Positions 11,981 through 22,728 of a stretch of 64,000 bases of DNA are shown one piece after another. Where the stretch lies: NCBI RefSeq assembly GCF_001186155.3, contig NZ_CP016540.2, positions 2,644,001 to 2,708,000 on the forward strand, written 5' to 3'. How positions within the stretch are numbered: the stretch's first letter is position 1; the number at the start of each line of letters is the position of its first letter. Made by a program: the position numbers and the translations under genes. A model generated the notes under the pieces. That model did not search any database, had not been told where the DNA came from, and worked only from the letters and a program-made list of their open reading frames with translations. Source of the DNA: Planococcus versutus (GTDB taxonomy: Bacteria > Bacillota > Bacilli > Bacillales_A > Planococcaceae).

Positions 11981-12017
11981 AAAGACAGACTCGGCTTTTA
12001 TAGCTCTGTCTGTCTTT
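11981..12017 (-). terminator. Terminator after ywlE
   Basis: Ten-base stem AAAGACAGAC/GTCTGTCTTT with a 17-nt loop, followed by TTAG, just past the ywlE stop. It separates the ywlC-ywlE transcript from rpiB-ywlG-glyA. Confidence 0.7.
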
Positions 12018-12023
12018 CGTCTT

Positions 12024-12452
12024 TCATGTCAGTTTTACGATAATTTTATCAATTAAAGATTGAAGTTCGTCAAATGTTTTTTTATAAAGTGCCAAAGAGC
12101 CGCCATAAGGGTCGCTAATGTCTTTAGTTGAACCATCAGCAAATTCTGCTATTGTATAAATTTTTGTGGCAGCTTCCGGATAAACTTGCAAAACCGTCAT
12201 TTTATGCGAATGCGTCATTGTTAAAATCAACTCTGCCCATTTTAAAGACTCTATATCTAAAGGATTGGACATATGATCAAACGATATTCCTTGTTGTACT
12301 AATACCGTCTGTGCATTTTTAGTTAGCGGCTCTATTCCTGCATATATCCCTGCCGAACGCGCTTCTATTTTATCTCCTTGTTTTGCGGATAGGATAGCTT
12401 CAGCCATCGGACTGCGACATGTATTGCCTGTACAAACAAAAAGAATGTTCAT
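12024..12452 (-). CDS. ywlE: Low-molecular-weight protein arginine phosphatase-type enzyme (YwlE)
   Basis: 142-aa LMW phosphatase with the N-terminal P-loop VCTGNTCRSPMAEA and the distal acid in DISDPYGGS. In B. subtilis YwlE the Thr of CTGNTCRS gives selectivity for phosphoarginine, counteracting the McsB kinase; that Thr is present here. The start is taken at the second of two adjacent ATGs (MNILFVC), since AGGAG is 7 bases from it and only 4 from the first. It follows ywlC by 13 bp. Confidence 0.9.
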   Translation of the reverse strand: MNILFVCTGNTCRSPMAEAILSAKQGDKIEARSAGIYAGIEPLTKNAQTVLVQQGISFDHMSNPLDIESLKWAELILTMTHSHKMTVLQVYPEAATKIYTIAEFADGSTKDISDPYGGSLALYKKTFDELQSLIDKIIVKLT

Positions 12453-12465
12453 CATCCATCTCCTA

Positions 12466-13458
12466 TTAGCTAAACCATTTATGATCTGCTGCTTTTTCAA
12501 GTCTATTCATCAAGGCGTCATTGCCTTTTTCGTCACATTCAACAGAAGCCAAAATTAAATCAGCATCCGATAAATCACATTTCCGCAAACTAGCATACAA
12601 ATTTTCCATCGACAATGGAAAATTAAAATCGGCAAATGGATATTGTGTTTCGCTAATAACAGCGACGCGTTTTCCTTTTTGTTGAACATACTGAATCGCT
12701 TTTTCAATCAACGCTTTTTCATTCTCTATCAAGTATAAAGGAGCGGTAGGCGCATAATGCATGTACTTCATGCCTGGCGATTTTGGTATATTGCCTTTGT
12801 TTCCAGAAGACGTGCGAACTGTTCCAATCACATGTTCGATTTGTTCTTTCGAAACATTTCCTGGACGCAAAATAACAGGCGGTTCACTCGTCATATCCAA
12901 TACCGTTGACTCGATGCCAATTTCTGTAGCTCCACCGTCTAAAATTAATGGAATTTTCCCATTCAAATCGTGATCAACATGCTCAGCTAATGTCGGACTT
13001 GGTTTACCACTAGTATTAGCACTTGGAGCAGCTAAAGGCAATTGTAATTTTTTCAACAACGTTAACGCAACTGGGTGGTTCGGAACGCGTATTCCTACCG
13101 TTTGAAGATTGGCCGTTACATTACTCGCAAAAGTATCAGGCTTGGCTTGTAAGATTAACGTCAACGCACCTGGCCAAAACGCGTCCATGCACTGGAGCGC
13201 TTTTGATGACACTTTCTGCACATAACTCAACGCTGCATCTTTCGAATCGACGTGAACAATTAAAGGATTGTCTGCTGGACGTCCTTTTGCTTCAAAAATT
13301 TTGTTGACGGCTTTAAAGTTGGTCGCATCTGCTCCTAATCCGTAAACCGTTTCTGTCGGAAAGGCAACAACTTCACCTGATTTCAGGATTTCCACAGCTT
13401 GTGCATAACTATTTTCTTCATCCACATTCTTATCCACAAAAATCATTTTTGTTTTCAC
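12466..13458 (-). CDS. ywlC: L-threonylcarbamoyladenylate synthase (Sua5/YwlC)
   Basis: 330-aa enzyme making threonylcarbamoyl-AMP for t6A37 tRNA modification. It has the YrdC domain (FPTETVYGLGADATN, KGRPADNPLIVHV, FWPGALTLIL, APSANTSGKPSPT) and the C-terminal Sua5 domain after SPGMKYMHYAPTAPL. The start is a GTG (VKTKMIFVDKN) with TAGGAG 8 bases upstream; upstream codons are not conserved. It follows prmC in the usual Bacillales order. Confidence 0.95.
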   Translation of the reverse strand: MKTKMIFVDKNVDEENSYAQAVEILKSGEVVAFPTETVYGLGADATNFKAVNKIFEAKGRPADNPLIVHVDSKDAALSYVQKVSSKALQCMDAFWPGALTLILQAKPDTFASNVTANLQTVGIRVPNHPVALTLLKKLQLPLAAPSANTSGKPSPTLAEHVDHDLNGKIPLILDGGATEIGIESTVLDMTSEPPVILRPGNVSKEQIEHVIGTVRTSSGNKGNIPKSPGMKYMHYAPTAPLYLIENEKALIEKAIQYVQQKGKRVAVISETQYPFADFNFPLSMENLYASLRKCDLSDADLILASVECDEKGNDALMNRLEKAADHKWFS

Positions 13459-13547
13459 ACGAACAACTCCTATTTTTAAGGGTTTCTGTGTTTTTATCCA
13501 CAATATGTGGATAAAAACAGGTATATTGTGCGTAACTTGTGTACAAC

Positions 13548-14405
13548 TTACTCGATTATCGCAAAAACCATTCGGTCATTTTTGTTGATATCTTTTTTAC
13601 AATAGACAAAAGCGCTCGGAAAAGCATCTTTCACCATTTTTTGGACTGCTTCACTTTGTTGATAACCTATTTCAAAACCAATAATTCCTGGGTTATGCAG
13701 CAATTTCGGAAATTGAATCGCCATCTTTTCATACAGCGCTAATCCTTCGTTCTCTGCGAACAGCGCGTCGTCTGGCTCAAAATCACGAACACTATCCGAT
13801 AATCCAGAAGCTTCTGCATAGGCAATATAAGGCGGATTGGATAAAATAACATCCCATTTTTCATGTTCAATTGGCTGGGTTAAATCACCTAAACGAAAGT
13901 CAATTTCAACACCTAGAGCTTCTGCATTTTGAGTTGCTACACGAAGCGCAGGTTGCGAGATATCTGTTGCAGTGACTTGCGCTTGTGGCAATTCGCATTT
14001 CATAGTGATTGCAATTACACCGCTTCCCGTGCCGATGTCTGCAATCATAGGTTGTTTTTTAACCAGATGGCGTTCGATCAACTTTAATGCTTCTTCTACT
14101 AGCTCTTCTGTTTCTGGCCTCGGAATCAATACATCCGCATTTACGTGAAACGTTCTGCCATAAAATTCTTCAGTACCAGTCAAATGCTGGACAGGAACTC
14201 CTTTTGCGTGTAGCTCAACATTCGACCAGAAATTTTCTACTTGTTGTTCACTTATTTCATCTCGCATTGCAGCGATCAATCCCGAATACGAAAGACCCAG
14301 TTCATGCTGAAGAAGAATTCGCGCTGCTCCTTCTTCACGGCCATGATCCAGTAAAAAAGAAGAAGCCCTCTTCAGGGCCTCATAAACAAACTTATGCTTG
14401 GTCAT
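13548..14405 (-). CDS. prmC: Release factor glutamine methyltransferase
   Basis: 285-aa SAM-dependent enzyme methylating the GGQ glutamine of release factors. It has an N-terminal helical domain, the AdoMet loop [14 protein letters not shown], and the substrate motif NPPY in [11 protein letters not shown]. It overlaps the prfA stop by 14 bp, coupling the methyltransferase to its substrate. Confidence 0.97.
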   Translation of the reverse strand: MTKHKFVYEALKRASSFLLDHGREEGAARILLQHELGLSYSGLIAAMRDEISEQQVENFWSNVELHAKGVPVQHLTGTEEFYGRTFHVNADVLIPRPETEELVEEALKLIERHLVKKQPMIADIGTGSGVIAITMKCELPQAQVTATDISQPALRVATQNAEALGVEIDFRLGDLTQPIEHEKWDVILSNPPYIAYAEASGLSDSVRDFEPDDALFAENEGLALYEKMAIQFPKLLHNPGIIGFEIGYQQSEAVQKMVKDAFPSAFVYCKKDINKNDRMVFAIIE

Positions 14406-15471
14406 TATTTAAACTTTCCATGCGAGCCGATTGCTCTTCGATGATCAAGGCATCGATAATTTCGTCCATTTTCCCTTGCAAAATCTGATCTAGTTTTTGA
14501 ATTGTTAGTCCAATTCGATGATCAGTTACACGGTTTTGCGGGAAATTATATGTGCGAATTCGTTCAGAACGATCTCCTGTCCCAACTGCTGATTTACGGA
14601 CGGCATCGTATTCAGCTTGTGCTTCTTGTTGGAATTTTTCATATACACGTGCACGCAATACTTTCATTGCACTGGCTTTGTTTTTAATTTGTGATTTCTC
14701 ATCTTGACACGTTACCACTGTATTTGTCGGAATATGCGTTAAGCGAACAGCTGACATTGTCGTGTTAACCGACTGTCCACCAGCTCCAGAAGAAGCATAC
14801 GTATCTGTACGAATGTCATTTTCATGTATATCAACTTCCACTTCTTCTACTTCTGGCAAACAAGCAACTGTTGCAGTTGATGTATGAATACGACCGCCTG
14901 ATTCTGTTTCTGGAACACGTTGTACGCGGTGTGCACCATTTTCATATTTCATTTTTGAATAGGCACCTTTTCCTGTAATCATAAAGACGATTTCTTTAAA
15001 GCCACCAAGTCCAGTGGGATTTGAGTCCATGACTTGAACTTTCCAGCCATTGGCTTCAGCAAAACGAGTATACATGCGGTATAAATCTCCAGCAAACAAA
15101 GCCGCTTCGTCTCCACCCGCAGCGCCACGAATTTCCATAATTACGTTTTTGTCATCATTAGGATCTTTTGGAATCAATAGCTTGTGAAGACGTTCTTCGA
15201 CAACAGTAAGCTGCTGTTCCAATTCGTTAACTTCTTCTTTTACCATTTCGCGCATGTCTGCATCCATTTTATCGTCAAACATAGCTTTTGCTTCTGCTAA
15301 TTGAGTGGTTAACTCTTTGTATTCACGATAAGCCGTAACGGTTTCTTGAAGATCCGATTGCTCTTTTGAATACTCGCGTAGTTTATTGGTATCGCTAATA
15401 ATATCAGGATCACTCAATAATTCATTTAAACGGTCATACCGATCTTCTACTGATTGTAATCGATCAAACAT
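14392..15471 (-). CDS. prfA: Peptide chain release factor 1
   Basis: 359-aa RF1, which recognises UAA and UAG stop codons. The GGQ motif is in [20 protein letters not shown], and [15 protein letters not shown] is conserved. The anticodon-like region reads [21 protein letters not shown]. The start [12 protein letters not shown] is chosen because GAGGTG lies 6 bases before it; the longer frame runs into repeat DNA. Confidence 0.97.
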   Translation of the reverse strand: MFDRLQSVEDRYDRLNELLSDPDIISDTNKLREYSKEQSDLQETVTAYREYKELTTQLAEAKAMFDDKMDADMREMVKEEVNELEQQLTVVEERLHKLLIPKDPNDDKNVIMEIRGAAGGDEAALFAGDLYRMYTRFAEANGWKVQVMDSNPTGLGGFKEIVFMITGKGAYSKMKYENGAHRVQRVPETESGGRIHTSTATVACLPEVEEVEVDIHENDIRTDTYASSGAGGQSVNTTMSAVRLTHIPTNTVVTCQDEKSQIKNKASAMKVLRARVYEKFQQEAQAEYDAVRKSAVGTGDRSERIRTYNFPQNRVTDHRIGLTIQKLDQILQGKMDEIIDALIIEEQSARMESLNNDQA

Positions 15472-15517
15472 AGGTGTCACCTCAAGTTCTAATTTTTGGT
15501 TATTTATACTAATGAAG

Positions 15518-15775
15518 AAATCGCTCCAGGCGGACGCTTTCGGGCTCACAGGATGTGAGTCATGCAGCAGGTGCGACAGGACGTCGCGGTTTCAGCTGCC
15601 AGGGGGCCGGCTTCAGCCGCTTCCCTCGCTTCGCTCAGTCCAGGGTCTTCAGCTCGTCCTGATCCCCTAGGAAAGTCATTGAACGAATGCAATTCGGCCA
15701 ATGGCTTTGCGACGAAGCTAGCGAAGCGATGCAGGAGCATATCTTCGCACTTCGCCACCTTCCGCTTTTTCTTCT
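15518..15775. repeat. GC-rich extragenic repeat between prfA and tdk
   Basis: About 258 bp, visibly richer in GC than the flanks. It begins GCTCCAGGCGGACGCTTTC and ends near CGCCACCTTCCGC. I recognise these ends from a repeat common in intergenic regions of Bacillales; this is memory, not a search. The right half (after CCCCTAGGAAAG, about 15665-15750) looks rearranged. Frames of 70-71 aa on both strands are artefacts. Positions 15776-15934 show nothing recognisable, and the prfA promoter is not evident. Confidence 0.65.
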
Positions 15776-15934
15776 AAATATGTTGTAAAAATTTATAAAC
15801 AACAATTAATTGTAGCCAAAGTATATTTGGGATATAGAGCAAATTAGCAGCGTCCCTTCTAGTTTGTTCCATACCTCACTAAATAAATACTATTAAAAAT
15901 TGCTGATAATTATTAGATAGTAAGCTTTTAGAAC

Positions 15935-16528
15935 CTATTCGCTAATAGTTACGCCTGTAGGTACTTCGTGATGGTGGCGGCAGCGTGGTTCGTAAGCTTC
16001 TGATGCGCCTACTAAAATAGTCGGGTCGTCTGAGCCTGCTGGTTTTCCATCAATCAGTCGTTGCGTTCGGCTAGCGGGAGAACCACAAACTGTGCATACT
16101 GCTTGCAGCTTTGTGACTTGTTCAGCAATTGCGAGCAGTGCGGGCATCGGTCCAAATGGACGCCCTCTAAAATCTTGGTCAAGTCCCGCAACAATTACAC
16201 GAAAACCGTGATCAGCTAGCTTTTGAACATTGGTGATAATGTCTTCATCGAAAAATTGCGCTTCATCTATTGCAATAACATCGAATTCGTCTGAAATGTA
16301 TTCCCATAATTCAGTTGAGCGGGTAATTGGTAAAGCAATCACAGTGGCACCATTATGCGAGACCACTTCTTCTTTGCTGTACCGATCATCAATTTTTGGT
16401 TTAAATACGGCGATTTTTTGTTTAGCGAATTGGGCGCGGCGAACACGACGAATCAGCTCTTCTGATTTCCCGGAAAACATGCTGCCACAAATCAATTCAA
16501 CCCATCCCGTTTGTTTCATAACATACAT
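15935..16528 (-). CDS. tdk: Thymidine kinase
   Basis: 197-aa type II thymidine kinase of nucleotide salvage. The Walker A loop is [14 protein letters not shown], followed by IDEAQFFD and the lasso region [18 protein letters not shown]. The C-terminus has the zinc-binding cysteines in [15 protein letters not shown] and Cys/His in [10 protein letters not shown]. The start MYVMKQTGW is preceded by AAGGGG; 15 upstream codons are not conserved. Confidence 0.97.
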   Translation of the reverse strand: MYVMKQTGWVELICGSMFSGKSEELIRRVRRAQFAKQKIAVFKPKIDDRYSKEEVVSHNGATVIALPITRSTELWEYISDEFDVIAIDEAQFFDEDIITNVQKLADHGFRVIVAGLDQDFRGRPFGPMPALLAIAEQVTKLQAVCTVCGSPASRTQRLIDGKPAGSDDPTILVGASEAYEPRCRHHHEVPTGVTISE

Positions 16529-16660
16529 AGGTGAGACCCCTTTCAAACACGTTGTTGTTTTATCTGATTTCATAAAGCACGCTTTTTTTAATCATACCAA
16601 AATAATGATGAATTCCACGTTTTTTTTAGAATATGTAAGACTTTTTCAACAATAAAACGA

Positions 16661-16699
16661 AAAAAAATACCCGCCAAGCGTTTTCGCGCTCAGCAGGTA
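16661..16699 (-). terminator. Strong terminator between rpmE and tdk
   Basis: Thirteen-base stem (TACCTGCTGAGCG with CGCTTGGCGGGTA, three wobble pairs) followed by eight T on the minus strand. Confidence 0.85.
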
Positions 16700-16726
16700 T
16701 ATTTTAATGGATACGAGAAAGCAAAA

Positions 16727-16766
16727 AACCGGAAGATGAAAATTTACTAATTGAAAATCTCCAGTT
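16727..16766 (-). terminator. Second hairpin with T run after rpmE
   Basis: AACTGGAGAT can pair with ATCTTCCGGTT, with one bulge, and is followed by TTTTTT. Together with the hairpin at 16661-16699 it makes a tandem terminator behind rpmE. Confidence 0.5.
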
Positions 16767-16788
16767 TCAGCTTGTTGCTAACCACGTA

Positions 16789-17004
16789 TTACTCGTTGAT
16801 TTCTTCTTTTAAGCCATATTTTTTGTTGAAGCGATCTACGCGGCCGTCTGCTGCTGCGAATTTCTGACGTCCAGTATAGAATGGATGACACTCGCTGCAT
16901 AGCTCAACGCTGATGTTTTCTTTTACAGAACCTGTAGTGAAAGAATTCCCACATGAGCAAGTTACTGTAGCTTGTTTGTACTCTGGATGAATACCTGTTT
17001 TCAT
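16789..17004 (-). CDS. rpmE: 50S ribosomal protein L31, zinc-binding form
   Basis: 71-aa L31. Four cysteines (16, 18, 36, 39 in TCSCGNSF and ELCSECHPF) form the zinc site, so this is the zinc-containing type, not the zinc-free paralogue made under zinc starvation. It has AGGAG before the ATG and its own promoter. Rho lies immediately upstream, as in B. subtilis. Confidence 0.97.
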   Translation of the reverse strand: MKTGIHPEYKQATVTCSCGNSFTTGSVKENISVELCSECHPFYTGRQKFAAADGRVDRFNKKYGLKEEINE

Positions 17005-17121
17005 ATTATTTTTCTCCTCTCGCCCTGAACCATCTGGAACAGAGTTTACTCTATTTTACTATTGCCTTACACGGTTCTTCAGACCGTATATGCAATAGCT
17101 TTTATTTTGATCATTGGAACA

Positions 17122-17150
17122 AGTATATCAAATTATCGTGTGTTTTGCAA
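17122..17150 (-). promoter_or_regulatory. Sigma-A promoter of rpmE
   Basis: Reverse strand: -35 TTGCAA (17145-17150), 17-bp spacer, -10 TATACT (17122-17127). The leader is about 110 nt and contains the inverted repeat ACGGTCTGAAGAACCGT, which may be a small hairpin. Confidence 0.7.
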
Positions 17151-17154
17151 GTAG

Positions 17155-18438
17155 TTAGATCATCTTCTTGTTGTTTCGATGAGTTTTCATTTCCGTAGTT
17201 AATTGTTCAAAAAATTCCTCGTTGGTATCTGTTTGGCTCAATTTCTTTAAGAAACGTTCGCCAAAGTCATGCGAATCTGAAAAGGTTTTTCGAATCGACC
17301 AAAGCTTTTCAAGTTGCTTAGGTTCAATTAACAATTCTTCTTTACGTGTACCCGAACGGCGAATATCCAGTGCTGGGAAAATTCGACGTTCTGCCAAAGA
17401 GCGATCCAGATGCAATTCCATATTACCCGTTCCTTTAAACTCCTCGTAAATAACTTCGTCCATACGTGATCCTGTTTCAACTAAAGCAGTAGCTAAAATT
17501 GTTAAGCTTCCGCCTTCTTCAATGTTACGCGCTGCACCGAAAAAACGTTTTGGTCGGTGGAAAGCAGCTGGGTCAATTCCTCCTGACAGAGTACGACCAC
17601 TTGGCGGAATTACTAAATTATACGCTCGCGCTAAACGCGTGATCGAGTCCATCAAAATAACAACATCGCGTTTGTGTTCAACAAGGCGCATAGCGCGTTC
17701 TAGAACAAGCTCTGCTACTTTTACATGATTTTCAGGCACTTCATCAAAAGTGGATGAAACGACATCAGCGTTAACAGAACGCTCGATGTCCGTTACTTCT
17801 TCTGGACGTTCATCAATTAGTAAAACAATTAATTCCGCTTCTGGATGATTGGTTGTAATGGAGTTAGCGATTTCTTTTAACAACATCGTTTTGCCTGCTT
17901 TGGGTGGCGCAACGATCAAGCCGCGCTGGCCAAATCCAACAGGTGCCACTAAATCCATAATGCGTGTGGATAAATGAGCAGGTGTGGTTTCTAAACGAAT
18001 GTGTCGATCTGGATAAAGTGGTGTAAGTCCTGGAAAGTGAACACGTTCTTTTGCTACTTCTGGGTCTTCTCCATTTACCGCTTCCACTTGAAGCAAGCCA
18101 AAGTAGCGTTCGTTTTCTTTTGGCGGACGCACTTTTCCTGAAACTTTGTCACCGTTTCTCAAATCAAAACGACGAATTTGAGAAGCCGAAATGTAAATAT
18201 CTTGCGAGCTTGGCGAGTAGTTAATTGGTCGTAAAAAACCAAAACCTTCAGATTGAATAATTTCAAGTACACCTTCCATAAAGAAAAAACCTTCTTGTTC
18301 TGCGCGTGTTTTTAAAATCGCAAAAATTAGTTCTTTTTTTGAAAGCTTGCTGTAGTTTGTTAGTTTGTATTCTTTCGCTAAATTATAAAGTTCTTTTAAT
18401 GTCATATTCTCCAATGCGGAGATTGTTATCGTTGCCAT
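17155..18438 (-). CDS. rho: Transcription termination factor Rho
   Basis: 427-aa hexameric RNA helicase. It has the N-terminal helix-extended-loop domain ([24 protein letters not shown]), the RNA-binding cold-shock-like domain (GFGFLRP.. [18 protein letters not shown]), Walker A ([15 protein letters not shown]), Walker B ([16 protein letters not shown]) and the Q-loop/R-loop region ([10 protein letters not shown]). The start [12 protein letters not shown] fits the family; 38 upstream codons, some inside the glpX terminator, are discarded. It follows glpX, separated by a terminator. Confidence 0.97.
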   Translation of the reverse strand: MATITISALENMTLKELYNLAKEYKLTNYSKLSKKELIFAILKTRAEQEGFFFMEGVLEIIQSEGFGFLRPINYSPSSQDIYISASQIRRFDLRNGDKVSGKVRPPKENERYFGLLQVEAVNGEDPEVAKERVHFPGLTPLYPDRHIRLETTPAHLSTRIMDLVAPVGFGQRGLIVAPPKAGKTMLLKEIANSITTNHPEAELIVLLIDERPEEVTDIERSVNADVVSSTFDEVPENHVKVAELVLERAMRLVEHKRDVVILMDSITRLARAYNLVIPPSGRTLSGGIDPAAFHRPKRFFGAARNIEEGGSLTILATALVETGSRMDEVIYEEFKGTGNMELHLDRSLAERRIFPALDIRRSGTRKEELLIEPKQLEKLWSIRKTFSDSHDFGERFLKKLSQTDTNEEFFEQLTTEMKTHRNNKKMI

Positions 18439-18528
18439 GTATCGAACACCACTCTTATTTGTTTTATTTTTGGTTTGTAACGTTGTTGAGGATCGGTCGT
18501 GAATGCTTAAGAAGATCTGTAAAGAAGA

Positions 18529-18549
18529 AGTCCGGCAAGATGCCGGACT
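18529..18549 (-). terminator. Terminator-like hairpin between glpX and rho
   Basis: Perfect 9-bp stem AGTCCGGCA/TGCCGGACT with a 3-nt loop, followed by TCTTCTTT on the minus strand. The T tract is imperfect, so read-through into rho is likely. Confidence 0.65.
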
Positions 18550-18569
18550 CATTTTATGAAGTAAGTTCG

Positions 18570-19535
18570 TTAATCGTTCATGACAAGATTCGGCTTTTTT
18601 GCCAAGCTGTGACGGCCTTCGATAAAGCGAATTGTTCCAGATTTTGCACGCATCACCAATGTATGGCTTTCTGCAAAACCACCTTTTAGTTGAACACCTT
18701 TTAACAGCTCTCCGTCTGTAACGCCGGTAGCCGCGAAAATAGCGTCATCGCCTTTAACGAGATCGTCCATCATCAACACTTGGTTTACATCAATGCCCAT
18801 ATCCAGACAGCGCTGTGCTTCTTCTTGGTTTTGTGGTTTAAGCTTTCCTTGAATTTCACCGCCAAGGCATTTTAAGCCTACTGCAGCGATAACGCCTTCA
18901 GGTGCTCCACCAGTACCAAATAAAATATCAACGCCGGTTTGATCAAAAGCTGTATTGATAGCTCCAGCTACATCACCATCAGATATCAGTTTGATACGAG
19001 CGCCTGCTTCACGAATTTGATCGATAATAGCTTGGTGACGGGGTCGATCCATAACTGTGGCAACGACTTCTTCGATGTTTTTATTTTTGGCTTTTGCTAC
19101 TGCACGAAGGTTATCGATAACTGGCGCATTAATGTCGATTTTGCCTACTGACTCTGGCCCAACCGCAATTTTTTCCATATACATATCCGGTGCGTTTAGA
19201 AGATTGCCTCGATCGGCGATTGCGAGAACTGCTAATGCATTCCAGCCACCCGCGGCCACGATGTTTGTTCCTTCTAAAGGATCAACAGCAACGTCCACTT
19301 CTGGACCGTTGCCTGTTCCTAATTCTTCACCGATATAAAGCATAGGCGCTTCGTCCATTTCTCCTTCACCAATAACCACAACTCCACGCATTGGAATGGT
19401 ATCAAATACCGTTCTCATAGCGGTTGTTGCTGCGTCATCTGCTTCGTTTTTCAAGCCGCGGCCCATCCATTTTGAAGAAGCAATTGCTGCCGCTTCAGTA
19501 ATGCGCACTAATTCCATCGATAGACTTCGTTCCAT
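18570..19535 (-). CDS. glpX: Fructose-1,6-bisphosphatase class II
   Basis: 321-aa GlpX-type phosphatase of gluconeogenesis. Metal and substrate motifs are [20 protein letters not shown] and [14 protein letters not shown]. The start [10 protein letters not shown] is preceded by GAGAGGA. It lies between murA and rho, as in the ywjI locus of B. subtilis. Confidence 0.96.
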   Translation of the reverse strand: MERSLSMELVRITEAAAIASSKWMGRGLKNEADDAATTAMRTVFDTIPMRGVVVIGEGEMDEAPMLYIGEELGTGNGPEVDVAVDPLEGTNIVAAGGWNALAVLAIADRGNLLNAPDMYMEKIAVGPESVGKIDINAPVIDNLRAVAKAKNKNIEEVVATVMDRPRHQAIIDQIREAGARIKLISDGDVAGAINTAFDQTGVDILFGTGGAPEGVIAAVGLKCLGGEIQGKLKPQNQEEAQRCLDMGIDVNQVLMMDDLVKGDDAIFAATGVTDGELLKGVQLKGGFAESHTLVMRAKSGTIRFIEGRHSLAKKPNLVMND

Positions 19536-19608
19536 ACAATCAGTTCCTCTCGTTCAACATTCACTTTTTGGTAATAATTATAGCATATGTTTCCAGCCTA
19601 AAAGAAGG

Positions 19609-20907
19609 TCAATTTACGTCTTGGCTAAAGTCGGATTTCATGCTTGTCACGGGATCAATCGTTTCTCTTCGAATATCCGCGCCTAAGCCTTGCAATTTCT
19701 CAATAATAGAAGAGTATCCGCGTTCAATATGGTAAATTTCACGAATTTCAGTTTCACCTTCTGCAAGTAACCCTGCGATTACTAACGCTGCCCCTGCACG
19801 TAAGTCAGATGCTACTACGGTTGTAGCTGTCAATGGTGTCGGCCCTGTAATAATTGCTGCTCTTCCTTCGACACGGCCACTTGCATTCATACGACGAAGT
19901 TCATCAATATGCTTAAAGCGAGCAGAATAAATCGTATCCGTTATCATAGAAGATCCTTCAGCTTGCGTCATCAGCACTGAAAATGGCTGTTGAAGATCTG
20001 TTGCAAACCCGGGGTAAACCAAAGTTTTCACATCAATGGCTTTTAGATTTTCAGATTTTGGAATGTAAATAGATTCTTCACCTTCTTGAACATCAACGCC
20101 CATTTCACGTAATTTAGCAGTTAATGCTTCCATGTGGAACGGAATCACGTTATCAATGGTTACGCCATCTCCAGCTGCAGCAGCCATAATCATGAACGTA
20201 CCCGCTTCGATGCGGTCAGGAATAATCGTGTGATTTGTGCCGTGTAGTTCTTCTACGCCATCAATTCGAATTACATTTGTTCCTGCACCTTTGATTTTCG
20301 CACCCATATTAGTCAGTAACGTAGCAACATCAATAATTTCTGGCTCTTTTGCAGCATTTTCAATCGTTGTTTGGCCTTTAGCCATAACAGCAGCAAGCAT
20401 AATATTGATTGTGGCTCCAACACTCACAACATCCAAATAAATTTTTGCTCCGCGAAGTTCATCAGCACGTAAATAGATAGCACCGTGCTCGTTTGTTACT
20501 TTTGCACCAAGTGCTTCAAAGCCTTTAATGTGTTGATCAATAGGACGTGGTCCTAAGAAACAACCACCTGGCAAACCGATTGCAGCGTGCTTAAAGCGAC
20601 CAAGCATTGCGCCCATCATGTAATACGATGCACGTAATTTTTTCACGTTACCGTTTGGCAAAGGCATGTCAATCATTTTTGTTGGATCAATATTCATCGT
20701 TCCATCTTCAAATGTAACTTCTCCACCAATTTCTTCCAAAATGTTCTTTAATGTCCATGCATCAGAAATTCCCGGTAATCCTTCAATCGTTACAGGCGAA
20801 TTTGCCAAAATCGATGCAGGAATTAAAGCAACTGCACTATTTTTTGCGCCGTTGACTTTAATTGTTCCGGAAAGACGGTTACCGCCCTTTATTTTATAAA
20901 CATCCAT
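19609..20907 (-). CDS. murZ: UDP-N-acetylglucosamine 1-carboxyvinyltransferase (MurA2/MurZ type)
   Basis: 432-aa enzyme transferring enolpyruvate from PEP to UDP-GlcNAc, the first committed step of peptidoglycan synthesis. Lys22 (NGAKNSA) and the catalytic Cys116 ([16 protein letters not shown]) are present; Cys116 is the fosfomycin target. Its position between tal and glpX matches the second Bacillales paralogue (MurAB/MurZ) rather than the copy near the atp operon. Confidence 0.95.
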   Translation of the reverse strand: MDVYKIKGGNRLSGTIKVNGAKNSAVALIPASILANSPVTIEGLPGISDAWTLKNILEEIGGEVTFEDGTMNIDPTKMIDMPLPNGNVKKLRASYYMMGAMLGRFKHAAIGLPGGCFLGPRPIDQHIKGFEALGAKVTNEHGAIYLRADELRGAKIYLDVVSVGATINIMLAAVMAKGQTTIENAAKEPEIIDVATLLTNMGAKIKGAGTNVIRIDGVEELHGTNHTIIPDRIEAGTFMIMAAAAGDGVTIDNVIPFHMEALTAKLREMGVDVQEGEESIYIPKSENLKAIDVKTLVYPGFATDLQQPFSVLMTQAEGSSMITDTIYSARFKHIDELRRMNASGRVEGRAAIITGPTPLTATTVVASDLRAGAALVIAGLLAEGETEIREIYHIERGYSSIIEKLQGLGADIRRETIDPVTSMKSDFSQDVN

Positions 20908-21009
20908 TGAATTTCTCCTTTATCAACTTTTGGGACTGTTTGGTTAATCCGAAAAGTTTCATTGGTTCGACTTGTAAAATGAAATGTCGATCACAACTTG
21001 CAGTTCTCT

Positions 21010-21056
21010 TTTTTTATAATAAGTGACTCGCTTTAATAGCGAGAAATTCCACTCAT
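21010..21056 (-). other. Hairpin after tal
   Basis: CTCGCT/AGCGAG with a 5-nt loop, extended by AGTG/CACT arms, lies just after the tal stop. No T run follows, so it is at best a weak terminator or a 3' stabilising stem. Confidence 0.3.
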
Positions 21057-21063
21057 TTTTGTT

Positions 21064-21711
21064 TTATTCTGTACGTTTTTCCCAATCTGCTAAGAATGCT
21101 TCGATTCCTTGGTCAGTTAACGGGTGCTTGAACATTTGGTGCATCACTTTAATCGGCATTGTGGCAATATGAGCACCGTTTAATGCAGCTTCTGTTACGT
21201 GTTGTGGGTGGCGGATTGATGCTGCAATAATTTCTGAAGAAATATCATGAATCGCGAAAATTTCAGCAATTGTCGCAATCAAGTCCATACCATTGTGACC
21301 GATATCATCAAGACGTCCAAGGAATGGTGACACGTATGCTGCTCCTGCACGTGCTGCAAGCAATGCTTGGTTTGCGCTAAAAATTAAAGTAACGTTAACT
21401 TTTTTGCCTTCTGAAGCAAGAACGGCACAAGCTTTCAAGCCTTCTGGTGTCATCGGCAATTTCACAGTGATGTTTGGAGCAAGATCAGCCAGTTCACGAC
21501 CTTCTTTAATCATACCTTCTGCATCAAGTGCAATAACTTCTCCACTAATGGAACCGTCCACAAGTGCTGCAATTTCTTTTAAGCGATCATGAAATGAAAC
21601 ATTTTTCTCTTTTGCAACTAATGATGGATTTGTTGTAACACCTGAAAGAATTCCCCAGGCATGTGCTTCTTTGATTTCGTCAAAATTGGCTGTATCGATA
21701 AAGAATTTCAT
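21064..21711 (-). CDS. tal: Transaldolase (short type, TalC/YwjH)
   Basis: 215-aa short transaldolase / fructose-6-phosphate aldolase family enzyme of the pentose phosphate pathway. It begins [16 protein letters not shown] and has [26 protein letters not shown] (carrying the Schiff-base lysine region) and [19 protein letters not shown]. The context (fba, murA, glpX) is conserved and favours transaldolase over F6P aldolase. Confidence 0.93.
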   Translation of the reverse strand: MKFFIDTANFDEIKEAHAWGILSGVTTNPSLVAKEKNVSFHDRLKEIAALVDGSISGEVIALDAEGMIKEGRELADLAPNITVKLPMTPEGLKACAVLASEGKKVNVTLIFSANQALLAARAGAAYVSPFLGRLDDIGHNGMDLIATIAEIFAIHDISSEIIAASIRHPQHVTEAALNGAHIATMPIKVMHQMFKHPLTDQGIEAFLADWEKRTE

Positions 21712-21733
21712 ATTTTTTTCCTCCAGTATGATG

Positions 21734-21765
21734 GGAAAAAGAGAAAACGTCTGTTGACGCTTCTC
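21734..21765 (-). terminator. Intra-cluster terminator between fba and tal
   Basis: Hairpin GAGAA-GCGTC/GACG-TTTTCTC, followed by TTTTTCCC on the minus strand, 20 bp after the fba stop. It probably lowers tal expression relative to fba. Confidence 0.6.
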
Positions 21766-21783
21766 TTCCCTCTTTTTTATTGA

Positions 21784-22641
21784 CTATGCTTTTTGAGAAC
21801 TTCCAAACTCACGCATTTTACCAGTTACTGTCTTTTTGATTGCTTCACGAGCTGGTCCCATGTATTTACGTGGATCGTAAACGTCCGGGTCGTTGTTCAA
21901 TGCATCACGAACAGCTTGTGTTGAAGTAATTTGACTTTCTGTATTGACGTTGATTTTTGCTGTACCTAAAGATACTGAACGTTGAATGTCTTTTAACGGA
22001 ATTCCTGTTCCTCCGTGCAAAACAAGTGGTACGTCGCATAGCTGAGAAATTTCTTCCATTTCTTTAAAGCCTAAATTCGGTTCACCTTTATACGGACCAT
22101 GAACTGAACCAAGAGCTGGCGCTAAGCAATCAATGCCTGTTTGATCAACCATTTTTTTGCATTCTTGCGGATCTGCATAAATAACGCCGTCTGCAATGAT
22201 GTCGTCTTCTTGTCCACCAACAGTTCCTAATTCAGCTTCAACCGAAACATTGTGCTGGCGAGCATATTCGACAACTTGTTTTGTAATTTCAATATTTTCT
22301 TCAAATGGATGATGAGAAGCATCGATCATGACTGAAGTAAATCCTGCATCAATCGCCTCTTTACACTTTTCAAAGCTCGAACCATGGTCTAAATGAATCG
22401 CCACAGGAACTGTAATTTTGTAATCATGCATTAACCCTTTAACCATATGAACAACTGTTGTAAATCCACCCATGTACCGAGCAGCACCTTCAGAAACTCC
22501 ACAAATTACCGGGGAATTCTCTTCTTGAGCGGCTTGCAGAATCGCTTGCGTGAACTCCAAGTTGTTTAAGTTGAATTGACCAATTGCATAGCCTTCTTTT
22601 TTTCCTTTTATCATCATTTCTTTCATTGAAACTAACGGCAT
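21784..22641 (-). CDS. fbaA: Class II fructose-1,6-bisphosphate aldolase
   Basis: 285-aa zinc aldolase of glycolysis. Metal and substrate motifs are [46 protein letters not shown] and [10 protein letters not shown]. Length and motifs match the Bacillus FbaA subgroup. A possible extended -10 TGATATAGT lies about 45 bp upstream (hexamer 22685-22690). Confidence 0.97.
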   Translation of the reverse strand: MPLVSMKEMMIKGKKEGYAIGQFNLNNLEFTQAILQAAQEENSPVICGVSEGAARYMGGFTTVVHMVKGLMHDYKITVPVAIHLDHGSSFEKCKEAIDAGFTSVMIDASHHPFEENIEITKQVVEYARQHNVSVEAELGTVGGQEDDIIADGVIYADPQECKKMVDQTGIDCLAPALGSVHGPYKGEPNLGFKEMEEISQLCDVPLVLHGGTGIPLKDIQRSVSLGTAKINVNTESQITSTQAVRDALNNDPDVYDPRKYMGPAREAIKKTVTGKMREFGSSQKA

Positions 22642-22684
22642 TCTGAATTCCTCCTTGGCAATGTTTAAAGCGAATATCTTTTAT

Positions 22685-22693
22685 ACTATATCA
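22685..22693 (-). promoter_or_regulatory. Possible extended -10 promoter of fbaA
   Basis: TGATATAGT on the reverse strand, downstream of spo0F and upstream of the fba ribosome site AAGGAGG. No convincing -35. Confidence 0.3.
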
Positions 22694-22728
22694 AAAACCC
22701 ACTATTTACGCTACTTCTTGTGTTGCTA

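Noticed and set aside
15546..15777. 70- and 71-aa frames on both strands between prfA and tdk
   Set aside because: Both lie in the GC-rich extragenic repeat and lack ribosome sites.
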